Shown one piece after another: positions 33,739-42,370 of a stretch of 64,000 nucleotides of DNA. The stretch is taken from assembly GCA_963842305.1 (NCBI GenBank), contig CAWJFW010000003.1, forward strand, positions 124,001-188,000, in the 5' to 3' direction. A program made the position numbers and the translations under genes. The notes under the pieces were generated by a model, which was given only the letters and a program-made list of their open reading frames with translations, made no database searches and had not been told where the DNA came from. Positions within the stretch are counted from its first letter, which is position 1. The number at the start of each line of letters is the position of its first letter. Source of the stretch: JAIBJN01 sp963842305. Lineage in GTDB: Bacteria > Actinomycetota > Thermoleophilia > Gaiellales > Gaiellaceae.

Positions 33739-33791
33739 GAGGATTTGGGCGGAGGTCGCTCGGCACAGCCGTCTGTTTCGCCGAACCCTCC
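33738..33791. terminator. Imperfect hairpin between convergent genes (copy B)
   Basis: GGAGG plus TTTGGGCGGA on the left pairs imperfectly with TTCGCCGAA plus CCTCC on the right. The loop/right arm block at 33762-33784 repeats the 23-base block of the hairpin at 12617-12639 with a single change. Both copies lie between convergent genes. Confidence 0.5.
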
Positions 33792-33793
33792 CA

Positions 33794-36700
33794 CTAAGCA
33801 GAGCGGGCGAGGAGCTGCTCGCCCTCCTGGAGGTAGGCGGTCGCCCGGACGCTGCGGAAGAAGTCGAGCGCGCGCACCAGCTGCGCCTCGCCTTCCGGGC
33901 CGCGGCCTGCCGCCAACAGCCGCTCGCCGGCCCGAAGCCGGGTCATCGCCTCCTCTCCCCGCCAGCCGCACTCGCCGAGCCAATCGGCCGCAGCCGCGAA
34001 ATCGCCCGTCGTGAGCGCCGTGAGCACGTCGAGGTACGGCGTCGGCAGGGACACGCGCGAGGCGAGGTCGGCGATGGCGTCGAAGCGCTCGAGCTCAGCG
34101 AGGGCCAGGCCGACGTACACGACCCAGTACGCGGGTACGCCCTCCGCAGCGGCCCTGACGAGCGCCAGGAGCTCGCCGGCGATCTCCGCCGCCTCGTCGG
34201 GCCGCCCGGCCCGCAGGAGCATGAGCGCGTTGAACCCAAGGATGGGCCAGAGGTTCTGCGGATCCTGGGCGCGCCTGGAGTGCTGCAGCGCACCGTCTGC
34301 CTCGTCGAGTGCCCCGTCGGTGTCGCCGCGCGCCATCCAGACGGCGGCCCGGACGACGCGACAAGCGCTCACCATGTAGTGGTCCGGCCGGGTCGCGATG
34401 AACCTGTCGGAGCGCTCGAGTGCCTCGTCCCAGCGGCCCTCGCAATAGCGGTCGTATGCGAGCTCCGCCTCCAGCCACTGGATCGGCCCCCCGGCTCCGA
34501 AGCGGCGCGCCACCAGCAGTCCTTCTTCATGCAGCCGGGTTCCAGAGGCACGATCTCCGAGGTCGTCCTTGATCGACGCCAGGTTGATGTAGGCCCGCAG
34601 CACTTCCGGAGTGTTGAGCCGCGTTCCGAGCTCGATCGCCTGCTCCAGATCACCGAGCCCGCCGGCGTCGCCGGTGATGATCCGGGCCGTCCCAAGGCTG
34701 ACGAGCACGTGGAGGCGCAGCCACTCGAGCCCGAGCGCGTCGGCGGTGGCAAGCGCCTGCCTGGCCCGTGTGATCGCCGGGTCGCCCCGGTTGGCAAGCA
34801 TCTCGAAGCGGGCCAGCTGCGCCAGCACGTAGGCGGACGCGGGCGAGGGGGGAAGACCGTCGATCAATTCCTCGGCCCGTTCGAGGTGACGCAGCGCCTC
34901 GTCGCGGCGCGCCACTCGCCAGGCGAGATCCGCGAGCAAGACCTCGGCCTCGGCCGCGAGCTCGACCTTGTTCTCTGCGAGAAGCGCGGTCGCTGCTGCC
35001 GCGATCATCTCGGTGCCCGCGTTGCGGCCGACGAGGAGGGCGCGGCCGCAGGCGAGCAGGACCTCGCCGCGCTCGGGGTCATCGTCGGGCCAGCGGTCGA
35101 GCGCGGCTTCGTAGAAGCCGATCGCCGCCTCGAACGCGTTGAGCGCGTACGCGCGGTCGCCGGCCTGGCGGAGAGGAGTGCGCGCCCGCTCGACGAGCTC
35201 CGGGCTCGGCGAGCCGGCAGCCTGCGTGAGCTCGAGCGCGGCCAGGTAGTGGTGGCCGAGCATCTCGGCGCGGTCCTCCGAGCGGTCCGCCGCCAGCGAC
35301 TCGATCCAGCCCGCCACGCGCCCGTGCAGCTCGGCTCGCCGCGCACGGGGGATCTGCCCGTAGGCGACGTCGCGCACGAGCATGTGCCTGAAGGCGTACT
35401 CAGCCTCGCCGGCGACCGACGAGCGGCGCTCGCGGCGAACGAACTCCTTGCGCTCCAGCCCGTGCAGGAGCTCCTCCGCCTCCCGAGGGTCGTGCTCGCC
35501 GACGGCGGCGAGCGCGCCGACCCACATGACCTTCCCGACGACCGCTCCCTCCTGGAGGAGCGCCTTCTCCTCGGGACCGAGGGCATCGAGCCTCGCGGCG
35601 ATGATCCCCTGCACCGTCTCGGGCAGTTCGATCTCGCTCGACCCGGGCTCGTCGAGCATGCGGACGTACTCCTCCATGTAGAGCGGATTGCCTCCGGCGT
35701 GCGTCAGGAGCTCGGATTGCGTGTCGGCGGGAAGGAGTGGGCGATCGAGGAGCGCCGCGAGTAGGCGTGCGACCTCTTCGTCCGCGAGCGGAGCCAGGGA
35801 GAGCGTGGCCGCATTCGACTTTCCTCCGCCCCAGCCGGGCCTGCGGGTGAGGAGCTCCGGGCGGGCGGTGCAGACGACGAGCATCGGGACGTCCCGCGCC
35901 CACTCGGCAAGGTGGTCGACGAAGTCGAGCAGCCCATCGTCCGCCCACTGCAGGTCCTCGAAGACGAGCACGAGCGGGCTCAAGTCGGCGAGTGCCTCGA
36001 AGAATCGTCGCCAGGCGGCGAACGCCTCGTCGCGACGATCGCCCGTCGCGTCAGGCCCTCGCAGACCGACGAGCGAGCTCAGATGGTCTTCGATCCAGCG
36101 CGCCTCCTCGACGTCGGCGACGGCCTCGGCGACGACGTTCCGGATCTTCTCGCGGGTCACCTCGGCAGGATCGCTCTCGAGGATGCCCGCATGCGCCTTC
36201 ACCGCCTCGCCGAGGGCCCAGAACGAGACCCCTTCGCCGTACGCGAGCGACCGCCCTTGCCGCCAGTAGATGAGTTCCTCGGGGTCACGGTCTACCTCGC
36301 GCGAGACCTCCCAGACGAGCCGGCTCTTGCCGATCCCGGGGACGCCGACCACCGTCACCAGCTGCACCGAGCGCTCTTCGCGGGCCCGCGCAAGCGCGCC
36401 GAGCAGGAGGTCGAGCTCTCGCTGGCGGCCGACGAGCGGAGCGCTCGGAGCTTGCTCGAAGTCGATCCCGAGGCGGGAGCGGGGCTCGACGGCCCGCCAG
36501 ACGGCGACCGGCCGAGCCTTCCCCTTCGCGTCGACGGCAGGGGCTTCCTCGTACACGATCGTCCGCTCGGTTGCGCGGAACGTCGCCTCGCCGACGAGGA
36601 CGCCGTCGACCGGAGCCGCGGCCTGAAGGCGCGCGGCCGTGTTCACCACGTCTCCGGAGACCATCGCGTCGCCTTCACCCGGCCTCGCATCGATCGCGAC

Positions 36701-37129
36701 GAGCGCCTCCCCGGTGTTCACGGCGACGCGCGTGTGGAGGTCGAGCCCGGGACTTCCGTCGTTGAGCCTCGCCACCGCATCGTGGACGGCGAACGCGGCG
36801 CGGACGGCTCGCTCGGGATCGTCCTCATGAGCGACCGGCGCCCCGAAGACCGCGACGATCGCGTCGCCGATGAACTTCTCGACCGTCCCCCCGTAGCGCT
36901 CGAGCTCCCCGCGCACCCGCCCGTGGTAGTCGCCGAGCGTCGCGCGGACGTCCTCGGGATCGAGCCGCTCGGCCCGACCAGTGAAGTCGACGAGGTCGGC
37001 GAAGAGCACGGTGACGATCTTCCGCTCCTCTCGACCCTGAGGCGCCACCTCGCCGAGCTGCGTGCCGCACGCCAGACAGAAGCGGGCGTGCTCAGGGTTC
37101 TCCTCCCTGCATGCAGGGCAGACCTTCAT
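33794..37129 (-). CDS. Class III adenylate/guanylate cyclase - AAA ATPase - TPR regulator
   Basis: An 1111-residue protein. Residues 4-21 form a zinc ribbon (CPAC...CLAC). Residues ~32-200 are a class III cyclase domain with both metal aspartates (FADLVDFTG, GDAIVAVFG). A STAND/AAA ATPase follows, with Walker A GVPGIGKSR (~residue 257) and Walker B LVLVFEDLQWADDG. The C-terminal ~550 residues are TPR-like helices. This is the AfsR/LuxR-like 'cyclase-ATPase' layout common in soil actinobacteria; it may make cAMP on ligand binding by the helical part. No DNA-binding domain is visible. A TAGAAT box 6 bases before the ATG suggests a leaderless mRNA. Confidence 0.9.
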   Translation of the reverse strand: MKVCPACREENPEHARFCLACGTQLGEVAPQGREERKIVTVLFADLVDFTGRAERLDPEDVRATLGDYHGRVRGELERYGGTVEKFIGDAIVAVFGAPVAHEDDPERAVRAAFAVHDAVARLNDGSPGLDLHTRVAVNTGEALVAIDARPGEGDAMVSGDVVNTAARLQAAAPVDGVLVGEATFRATERTIVYEEAPAVDAKGKARPVAVWRAVEPRSRLGIDFEQAPSAPLVGRQRELDLLLGALARAREERSVQLVTVVGVPGIGKSRLVWEVSREVDRDPEELIYWRQGRSLAYGEGVSFWALGEAVKAHAGILESDPAEVTREKIRNVVAEAVADVEEARWIEDHLSSLVGLRGPDATGDRRDEAFAAWRRFFEALADLSPLVLVFEDLQWADDGLLDFVDHLAEWARDVPMLVVCTARPELLTRRPGWGGGKSNAATLSLAPLADEEVARLLAALLDRPLLPADTQSELLTHAGGNPLYMEEYVRMLDEPGSSEIELPETVQGIIAARLDALGPEEKALLQEGAVVGKVMWVGALAAVGEHDPREAEELLHGLERKEFVRRERRSSVAGEAEYAFRHMLVRDVAYGQIPRARRAELHGRVAGWIESLAADRSEDRAEMLGHHYLAALELTQAAGSPSPELVERARTPLRQAGDRAYALNAFEAAIGFYEAALDRWPDDDPERGEVLLACGRALLVGRNAGTEMIAAAATALLAENKVELAAEAEVLLADLAWRVARRDEALRHLERAEELIDGLPPSPASAYVLAQLARFEMLANRGDPAITRARQALATADALGLEWLRLHVLVSLGTARIITGDAGGLGDLEQAIELGTRLNTPEVLRAYINLASIKDDLGDRASGTRLHEEGLLVARRFGAGGPIQWLEAELAYDRYCEGRWDEALERSDRFIATRPDHYMVSACRVVRAAVWMARGDTDGALDEADGALQHSRRAQDPQNLWPILGFNALMLLRAGRPDEAAEIAGELLALVRAAAEGVPAYWVVYVGLALAELERFDAIADLASRVSLPTPYLDVLTALTTGDFAAAADWLGECGWRGEEAMTRLRAGERLLAAGRGPEGEAQLVRALDFFRSVRATAYLQEGEQLLARSA

Positions 37130-37135
37130 GCGGGA

Positions 37136-37141
37136 ATTCTA
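37136..37141 (-). promoter_or_regulatory. Leaderless -10 box for the cyclase-ATPase gene
   Basis: TAGAAT on the minus strand lies 6 bases before the ATG at 37129. Confidence 0.55.
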
Positions 37142-37163
37142 GGGAGGGAGTCCTGGTCGGCCG

Positions 37164-38267
37164 CTACGGCGTCAGGTCGTACGGGTAGTCCGTCAACACC
37201 TCGCAGCCGTCGTCGGTGACGACGACGAGGTCCTCGAGACGGCAGCCTCCGAAGCCCTTGCGGTAGAGGCCGGGCTCCACGGCGAGGACGTCGCCCGCGA
37301 CGATCTCCTCGCCGACTCTGCCGAGCCCTGGTAGCTCGTGAACTTCGAGGCCGACTCCGTGGCCGAGGCTGTGGAAGAACCCCTCCTCGAGCACCTGGCC
37401 CGGCTCCTTCGAGAGCTGGGTCTCGTAGCCGTGCGCCTCGAAGAGCTCGCAGACGAGACGATGCGCCTCGGCGCCGGTGAGCCCGGGCCGGATGGCGCCG
37501 TACGCCACGTCGAGCGCCTCACGGACGAGGGCGTGGTAGCGGGTGAGCTCCTCCGGTGGCTCGCCGATACAGAAGGTGCGGGTCATGTCCGAGTAGCAGC
37601 CCGACACGGGATCGCGCGGGAAGAGGTCGACGACGATCGGCTCACCCTCGCCAATCGGGCCCTGGCCTGGTTCGTGGCCCACCGTAGTCTGCGCTCCGGC
37701 CGAGACGAGGACGACATCGTCGACCATGACGCCCTCCTCGCTGAAGACACGCATCGCCTCGGTCTGCAGGTCCTCGCACGTCACCCCGGCTCCCTCGCGA
37801 AGCCGCTTGCGGATGGCGTCCATGGCGCGCTCGGACGCCCGCTGGCACCGGCGAATTCCGTCGAGCTCAGCCGCCGACTTGACCCGACGCCGCTCGTCGA
37901 AGAGCTCGCCGCGGGCTTCGACCTCGATCGCGTTCGCGCGGAGGAAGTCGGCAAGCTCCAGGGGAAAGTCGCGCGGAGTGACGGCCGACTCGACGTGGGC
38001 GGCACGACAGGCTCGGAGCACGAGCTCGGTCGTCATCTGGTGCCAGCTCAGCCCTCGCTCCACCAGCTCGTCGAGGCCGAGCTCCTCGAGCGGAACCGTC
38101 CCGAGTCCTTCGAGGTCCTTCAGTCGCGGCACCTCGAGCGAGCCGACGTACGCAGTTCGACTGCCGTTCCGCTCCACGTACACGAACGGATCCGCCACGG
38201 CAATGGGCACTTCGTGGCGCAGCTCGGGAGAGCGAATGGTATCGCCGAAGATGATGACGTCGGGCAC
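37164..38267 (-). CDS. pepP: M24-family Xaa-Pro aminopeptidase
   Basis: A 367-residue pita-bread-fold metallopeptidase. The five metal ligands can be placed: the two Asp around VVDLFPRDPVSGCYSDMTRT, the His in FHSLGHGVGLEVHE, the Glu in DVLAVEPGLY, and a final Glu near CRLEDLVVV. The N-terminal ~140 residues form the creatinase-like domain. It releases N-terminal residues next to proline. The gene symbol is approximate; PepQ-type prolidase activity is the alternative. GTG start at 38267 follows a TACCAT box by 8 bases; a frameshifted amidohydrolase gene diverges from it. Confidence 0.88.
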   Translation of the reverse strand: MPDVIIFGDTIRSPELRHEVPIAVADPFVYVERNGSRTAYVGSLEVPRLKDLEGLGTVPLEELGLDELVERGLSWHQMTTELVLRACRAAHVESAVTPRDFPLELADFLRANAIEVEARGELFDERRRVKSAAELDGIRRCQRASERAMDAIRKRLREGAGVTCEDLQTEAMRVFSEEGVMVDDVVLVSAGAQTTVGHEPGQGPIGEGEPIVVDLFPRDPVSGCYSDMTRTFCIGEPPEELTRYHALVREALDVAYGAIRPGLTGAEAHRLVCELFEAHGYETQLSKEPGQVLEEGFFHSLGHGVGLEVHELPGLGRVGEEIVAGDVLAVEPGLYRKGFGGCRLEDLVVVTDDGCEVLTDYPYDLTP

Positions 38268-38275
38268 GGCTCCCG

Positions 38276-38298
38276 ATGGTAGCCGCTCCGGGTAGATT
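38276..38298. promoter_or_regulatory. Back-to-back leaderless promoters (pepP / amidohydrolase)
   Basis: A 37-base gap holds TACCAT on the minus strand (38281-38276, 8 bases before the GTG at 38267) and TAGATT on the plus strand (38293-38298, 6 bases before the GTG at 38305). There is no room for ribosome sites. Confidence 0.5.
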
Positions 38299-38304
38299 CA
38301 CTGC

Positions 38305-39460
38305 GTGGAAGCCGTTCTCGAGCGGGCCCGCGGACTCGTCGAGCGCTACGAGGAAGAGGCGCGCGCGCTGCTGCCCGCGGACGCGAAGCTGTTCGACGCG
38401 CACGTCCACGTCGGTCGCGACATCGACGGCATGGTTGCGCCGTACGAGGATCTCGTCTCCTTCCTGGGCCGCTGGAAAGTTGAGCGAGCCTTCGCGTTCT
38501 GCATGGACGAGCCGGACCGCGAGCCTGCCTTCCAGGCCGCGAACGACCGGACGCTCGCGGCGGCAGAACGCTCTGACGGCCTCCTGGTCCCTTTCGTCCG
38601 CCTCGACCTCGCCGCAGACGCCGATCGAGGAGGCGACCCGGGTGCTCGACCTCGGTGCGCGCGGAATCAAGCTCCATCCGAGAGCACAGGGCTTCCTACT
38701 CGACGACCACCGGCTCGAGCCGGTGTTCGCCCTGGCCGCCGAGCGCGGCGTTCCAATCCTCATCCACGGCGGCCGTGGGCTGCCGCCGATCGCCGAGCAC
38801 CTCCGCAAGCTCCACGAGGCCTATCCCGACGCTTCGCTGATCATCGCGCACGCCGGGATCGCGGATCTCGCCGCCCTCTCCGAATGTTTCGCCGGGCGGC
38901 CGCGAGTCTACTTCGACACCTCGGTATGGAGCGCTATCGACCTCCTCGACATGTTCGCGCGCATCTCGCCCGAGCAGGTCCTGTACGCATCCGACTACCC
39001 GTACGGGCAACAGCCCGGTGCTCTCCTGCTCGCCATTCGGTCGGCGCGCCTTGCCGGGCTTTCGGACGACGAGGTATGCGACATGCTCGGCCGCTCGGCC
39101 GCGCGCATCGCCGACGGAGAGCGGCCCGCCCCCCTTTCGGAGCCCCGCGGCTCCCGCCAGTTCGAGCAGCCGCTCGCCTTCGCGCGGATCCACCACTACC
39201 TCGCGATGGCCACACCCCTGCTATGGACGCGGCAGGCGGACACGATCGGCGTCCTCGGGCTCGCGCTCAACGCCTGCGCCGAGCGCGACGGGCACGCCGA
39301 GGAGAGGGAGCGGATCGCGGAGCTGCTCGGGACGGCACGCGACCTCTGGCGCACCCTGCCGGAGGCCCAGGACGACGCCGAGGTGTGGACGTTGAGCCGT
39401 GCGACGTTCCGGCTTCTCCACGTCGCGGATATCCTGACGCTCACGCTCGACCCGGACTAG
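38305..39460 (+). pseudogene. Amidohydrolase-2 family TIM-barrel hydrolase, one frameshift
   Basis: The N-terminal ~106 residues (38305-~38622) include the metal motif FDAHVHVG. Near 38622 the frame changes from RLDLAADA to PIEEATRVLDLG, as if one base were gained or two lost. From there the second frame runs to 39460 with GIKLHPRAQGF, the metal His in LIHGGRG and IAHAGIADL, and the catalytic Asp in YASDYPYG. Read across the break the protein is ~385 residues, complete for a decarboxylase/hydrolase of this family. Every catalytic block is intact, so a sequence error is as likely as decay. The C-terminal ~110 residues are an additional helical part. Confidence 0.78.
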
Positions 39461-39463
39461 GCC

Positions 39464-40003
39464 GTGTCGCCGCCCCGAGGACCTGGACAGGGCGGCGCCG
39501 GGCCCGTCGGGGCCGTCGTCCTCGCAGCAGGCGAGGCGACGCGCTTCGGCTCACCGAAGCAGCAGCTGCTCCTGCCACGGGTCCTGGACCGGCTGAGCGG
39601 AGCGGCGGTCGACGAGACCGTCGTCGTCGCGGGCGCCTATCCGCTGGATCTCGAGGGCACCCGAACCGTGACCTGTCCTGAGTGGAAGAAGGGGCCGGGG
39701 GCCTCCCTCCGTTGCGGCCTCGCTGCACTGTCCCCGGAAACGGAGACCGCGGTGGTCGTCCTCGCCGACGGGCCCGAGCTCGCCGCCGCAGCCGTCGACC
39801 GCGTGGTCGGGGCCTGGCGCGAAGGGGCCGGGGCACTCGTGGCTGCGAGCTATGCGGGCGAGCGTGGGCATCCGATCGTGGTCGCAAGAGAGCTCTGGGC
39901 CGCCGTGCCGGACGAGGGCCTCCGAGCCTTCGAGCCCGTGCTGGTTTCGTGTGACGACCTCGGGGCTCCCGGGGACGTCGACCGCCCCGAGGATCTTCGG
40001 TGA
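39464..40003 (+). CDS. MobA/MocA-like nucleotidyltransferase
   Basis: A 179-residue NTP-transferase. The nucleotide-binding signature is VVLAAGEATRFGSPKQ, with VVVLADGPEL carrying the metal Asp and GHPIVV towards the end, as in molybdenum cofactor cytidylyl- or guanylyltransferases. It is short for MocA and no molybdoenzyme genes are nearby, so the substrate is open. The GTG start lies 3 bases after the amidohydrolase stop. The next gene overlaps by four bases (GTGA). Confidence 0.75.
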   Translation: MSPPRGPGQGGAGPVGAVVLAAGEATRFGSPKQQLLLPRVLDRLSGAAVDETVVVAGAYPLDLEGTRTVTCPEWKKGPGASLRCGLAALSPETETAVVVLADGPELAAAAVDRVVGAWREGAGALVAASYAGERGHPIVVARELWAAVPDEGLRAFEPVLVSCDDLGAPGDVDRPEDLR

Positions 40004-40509
40004 CGCGCAGGCTCCTTCGGCCGGCGGTCCTCATTCCGGCGTTCGTCGTCCTGGCGCTGGGGGCGGGCATCGCCTACGCGGCCTGGCAGCAGCTCGATCC
40101 CCGTCGGGCCGAGGCCAACGAGGCGGTCCTCGACTCGCTCCCCCTCTACCCGGGCGCCCGCGAGATCCAGCGGATCACCCAGACCCAGACCGGTGAGGAC
40201 GCGCTGCCGATCCCCGACGAGATCATCACGAGCGCGCTCTACGCTCCGCCCCGTAGCGCAACCCAGGAAGACATCGTCGCGTTCTACGCCGAGCGGCTCC
40301 AGCCCGAGTGGAAGCCGCGGACGCGGGTCGTGAAGGCGAGCGGAGACGTGGAGGAGGACGCGGCGCCGAACTCCTTTCGTGTGGACTTCTCGCGCGACGA
40401 CGACTGCCTCAGCCTGCTCACGTACGGCATGGCCCCGGGGCACGTCGGCGACCCGACCTTCGCCCTGTCCGTGCAGACCGGCGGTGGTCCCTGCCCGGAG
40501 CCGGAGTAG
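40000..40509 (+). CDS. Membrane-anchored hypothetical protein
   Basis: A 169-residue protein with an N-terminal basic segment and one hydrophobic helix (LLRPAVLIPAFVVLALGAGI), which is a signal anchor or uncleaved signal peptide. The extracytoplasmic part has aromatic patches (SLPLYPGAREIQRIT, FYAERLQPEWKPR) and two cysteines (DDDCLSLL, GGPCPEPE) that could form a disulfide. I know no named family. GTG start overlaps the nucleotidyltransferase stop, so the two are cotranscribed. A hairpin follows. Confidence 0.7.
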   Translation: MTRRLLRPAVLIPAFVVLALGAGIAYAAWQQLDPRRAEANEAVLDSLPLYPGAREIQRITQTQTGEDALPIPDEIITSALYAPPRSATQEDIVAFYAERLQPEWKPRTRVVKASGDVEEDAAPNSFRVDFSRDDDCLSLLTYGMAPGHVGDPTFALSVQTGGGPCPEPE

Positions 40510-40527
40510 CCCTCAAGCCGGCCGCCT

Positions 40528-40550
40528 CCCTGCCGATGAGAAGGGCAGGG
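40528..40550 (+). terminator. Hairpin after the anchored hypothetical gene
   Basis: CCCTGCC (40528-40534) pairs with GGCAGGG (40544-40550), 18 bases after the stop. No T-run. Confidence 0.4.
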
Positions 40551-40588
40551 TGAACGAGTCGCCCGCCGAACACTGAGGGTCGAGAGAG

Positions 40589-41272
40589 ATGGAGGCACAC
40601 GCAGCATCGTCGCCGCTCGTCGCGGCACGCCTGCGCCGGCGTCTGACGCTGGAGGAGGCTGCCGCGCTCACGAGCCTCGAGATCGACGACATCAAGTCGC
40701 TCGAAGAGAGTCGGACGTACCGCTTCCCGTCGACCGCGGACGCGATCGCGGCGATCGTGGTCTACGCCTCGGCACTGGGGATCACGGAGCGCGAGGCGCG
40801 AGAGCTCGCAGGGCTCCCCGTGCACTCGGTGGTCGAGCGCTGGTCGCTCCAGCGCTGGGCGATCGTGCTCGGCTTCGTCGCCGTCGTCGCCGCGTTCCTG
40901 GTGTTCGTGCTCAGGCCACAGATTTTCCCGGCCGACGCGGCGCAAAGTCCGATCGCGCCGGCGACCCAACAGCCGCTCGCTGCCGCACCGCTCCCCGAAC
41001 GCTGGGAGATCCAGGTCGACGTCTACAACGGCACGAAACAGGGGAATGCTGCAGCGAGCGTCGCAAACGAGATCGCGGGCCTGGCGTATCGCATCGGCGA
41101 GGTAAAGAACGCGGACCGGCGGAACTACGCGGCGACCCGCGTCTACTACCCGCCTGGAGCGGAGGCGATCGCACAGCGCCTCGCAACCGAGCTCCGGGTC
41201 GAGACGACGGCACTGCCGGGCGGCGACAACCCGACTCGCCTCGTCGTCATCGTCGGCCAGGGAGGCGGCTAG
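40589..41272 (+). CDS. RodZ-like HTH, membrane helix and LytR_C domain protein
   Basis: A 227-residue protein in three parts. Residues ~8-78 form an HTH of the RodZ/XRE type (LVAARLRRRLTLEEAAALTS). A membrane helix follows at ~92-112 (IVLGFVAVVAAFLVFVLR). Residues ~140-225 are a LytR/CpsA/Psr C-terminal domain: VDVYNGTKQGNAAASVANEI, RVYYPPGAEAIAQRLA. The cytoplasmic HTH without strong DNA-contact residues and the outside LytR_C domain suggest a link between the cytoskeleton and the cell wall. That role is inference. It converges on rsrA. Confidence 0.78.
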   Translation: MEAHAASSPLVAARLRRRLTLEEAAALTSLEIDDIKSLEESRTYRFPSTADAIAAIVVYASALGITEREARELAGLPVHSVVERWSLQRWAIVLGFVAVVAAFLVFVLRPQIFPADAAQSPIAPATQQPLAAAPLPERWEIQVDVYNGTKQGNAAASVANEIAGLAYRIGEVKNADRRNYAATRVYYPPGAEAIAQRLATELRVETTALPGGDNPTRLVVIVGQGGG

Positions 41273-41281
41273 AGCCCGCTG

Positions 41282-41524
41282 CTACTCGAGGGGAGTGCGG
41301 AGCGAGGCGAGCTTCGCCTTGAGCTCCGGGGACATCTCCTCGTTGCAGCAAACCTGGCGGACGTACCGGCGGAGGCTCACCTCGAACCGGTAGCGCTTGC
41401 TGCAGTAGCCGCACTGCTCGAGATGACCTTCGGCCTCCACGCGCTCGCTGTCGCTCAGCTCGCGATCGAGGTACGGCTGGATCAGCTCCTCGCACTTCTC
41501 GCAGATCGACTCGAAGTGCGTCAC
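41282..41524 (-). CDS. rsrA: RsrA-type zinc-binding anti-sigma factor
   Basis: An 80-residue ZAS-family anti-sigma factor. The zinc/thiol motif is HLEQCGYC (H-x3-C-x2-C) with an upstream cysteine pair (CEKC) and a further CC near residue 60. In Streptomyces RsrA, oxidation of these cysteines releases zinc and frees SigR. The ATG overlaps the sigma factor stop by four bases, as expected for a stoichiometric sigma/anti-sigma pair. Length is slightly shorter than RsrA of Streptomyces. Confidence 0.9.
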   Translation of the reverse strand: MTHFESICEKCEELIQPYLDRELSDSERVEAEGHLEQCGYCSKRYRFEVSLRRYVRQVCCNEEMSPELKAKLASLRTPLE

Positions 41525-42105
41525 GACTCGTCACCCCCGACCGCGGTCTCTGCGAGCTCGCCCTTGAGGATCCTTCGTCCTCGATGCAGCCGCGACATCA
41601 CGGTGCCGATCGGGACGTCGAGGATCTGCGCGGCCTCCTGGTAGGAGAAATCGCCGATGTCGACGAGGACGATCACGTCCCGGAAGTCGTGCGGCACCCC
41701 TGCAAGCGCCTCGACGATGGAATCCTGCGAGAGCCGCTCGACGATGCGCTCTTCGTCCGACGGGCCGGTCGTCTCCTCCAGGCGGTTGTAGAGGAAGTAG
41801 TCGCCTTCCTCCATCGGCTGCATGTCCGGGGCCCGCTGCTCGCGCCGGCCCCGATCGATGTTCAGGTTGGTCAGGATGCGCATGAGCCAGGCCCGGAGGT
41901 TGGTGCCGGGGGTGTAGGACCGCCAGCTACGAAACGCCCGGGCGTAGGTCTCCTGGACGAGATCTTCTGCCTCCTCGCGGCTCGACACGAGACGGCGTGC
42001 GACCCGATAGACCTGGTCTGCCAGGTCGAGCACCTCTTCTTCGAAGCGGACGCGGTCACGCGCTTCGGTCGCCAGACGACGGGCGTCGGTTTCGGCCTCT
42101 GCCAT
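41521..42105 (-). CDS. sigR: SigR/SigH-type ECF sigma factor
   Basis: A 194-residue ECF sigma factor. Region 2 is at residues ~25-95 (LVSSREEAEDLVQETYARAF, NLRAWLMRILTNLNIDRGRR) and region 4 at ~130-185 (FRDVIVLVDIGDFSYQEAAQ, IGTVMSRLHRGR). NLRAWLMRILTNLNID is characteristic of the SigR/SigH group that answers thiol oxidation. It is in an operon with rsrA. Its own promoter matches the group's consensus, which implies positive autoregulation. Likely targets are thioredoxin and mycothiol genes elsewhere. Confidence 0.92.
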   Translation of the reverse strand: MAEAETDARRLATEARDRVRFEEEVLDLADQVYRVARRLVSSREEAEDLVQETYARAFRSWRSYTPGTNLRAWLMRILTNLNIDRGRREQRAPDMQPMEEGDYFLYNRLEETTGPSDEERIVERLSQDSIVEALAGVPHDFRDVIVLVDIGDFSYQEAAQILDVPIGTVMSRLHRGRRILKGELAETAVGGDES

Positions 42106-42125
42106 TCGTCGGACACTAACAAGCT

Positions 42126-42151
42126 AACGCCCTGCTCCCGCCAGGTATTCC
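42126..42151 (-). promoter_or_regulatory. SigR-type autoregulatory promoter
   Basis: On the minus strand GGAAT (42151-42147), 18 bases, GTT (42128-42126) lies 21 bases before the sigR ATG. GGAAT-N18-GTT is the known SigR/SigH promoter consensus. It is in the 49-base gap between the HMA gene and sigR. Confidence 0.75.
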
Positions 42152-42154
42152 GAG

Positions 42155-42370
42155 TCAGGAAACGGCGGCCGGCCGAAACCCAGCACGGTCGAGCGCGGCG
42201 AGGATCTCGTCCTTTTGCACCACCTCGTCGTCCCACGCGAACGTGACCTCGCCGAGCAGGTTCGCGTGCGCGGACTCGAGCCCGGCCAGCTCTCCGAGCG
42301 CCCCGCCGAGCCGGAGGACACAGCGCTCACAGCGGATCCCGGTCATCTGCACCGTCTCCGACCTGACCAT
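42155..42370 (-). CDS. Heavy-metal-associated (HMA) domain protein
   Basis: A 71-residue stand-alone HMA fold. The metal-binding motif is GIRCERC (GxxCxxC) in loop 1, followed by VLRLGGALGELAGLESAHAN and a final beta-alpha unit (KDEILAALDRAGF). It resembles copper chaperones of the CopZ type, but the loop lacks the usual Met before the motif (MTGIRCERC has Met three residues earlier than typical). The ATG shares one base with the stop of the upstream ligase gene, so they are coupled. Confidence 0.85.
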   Translation of the reverse strand: MVRSETVQMTGIRCERCVLRLGGALGELAGLESAHANLLGEVTFAWDDEVVQKDEILAALDRAGFRPAAVS

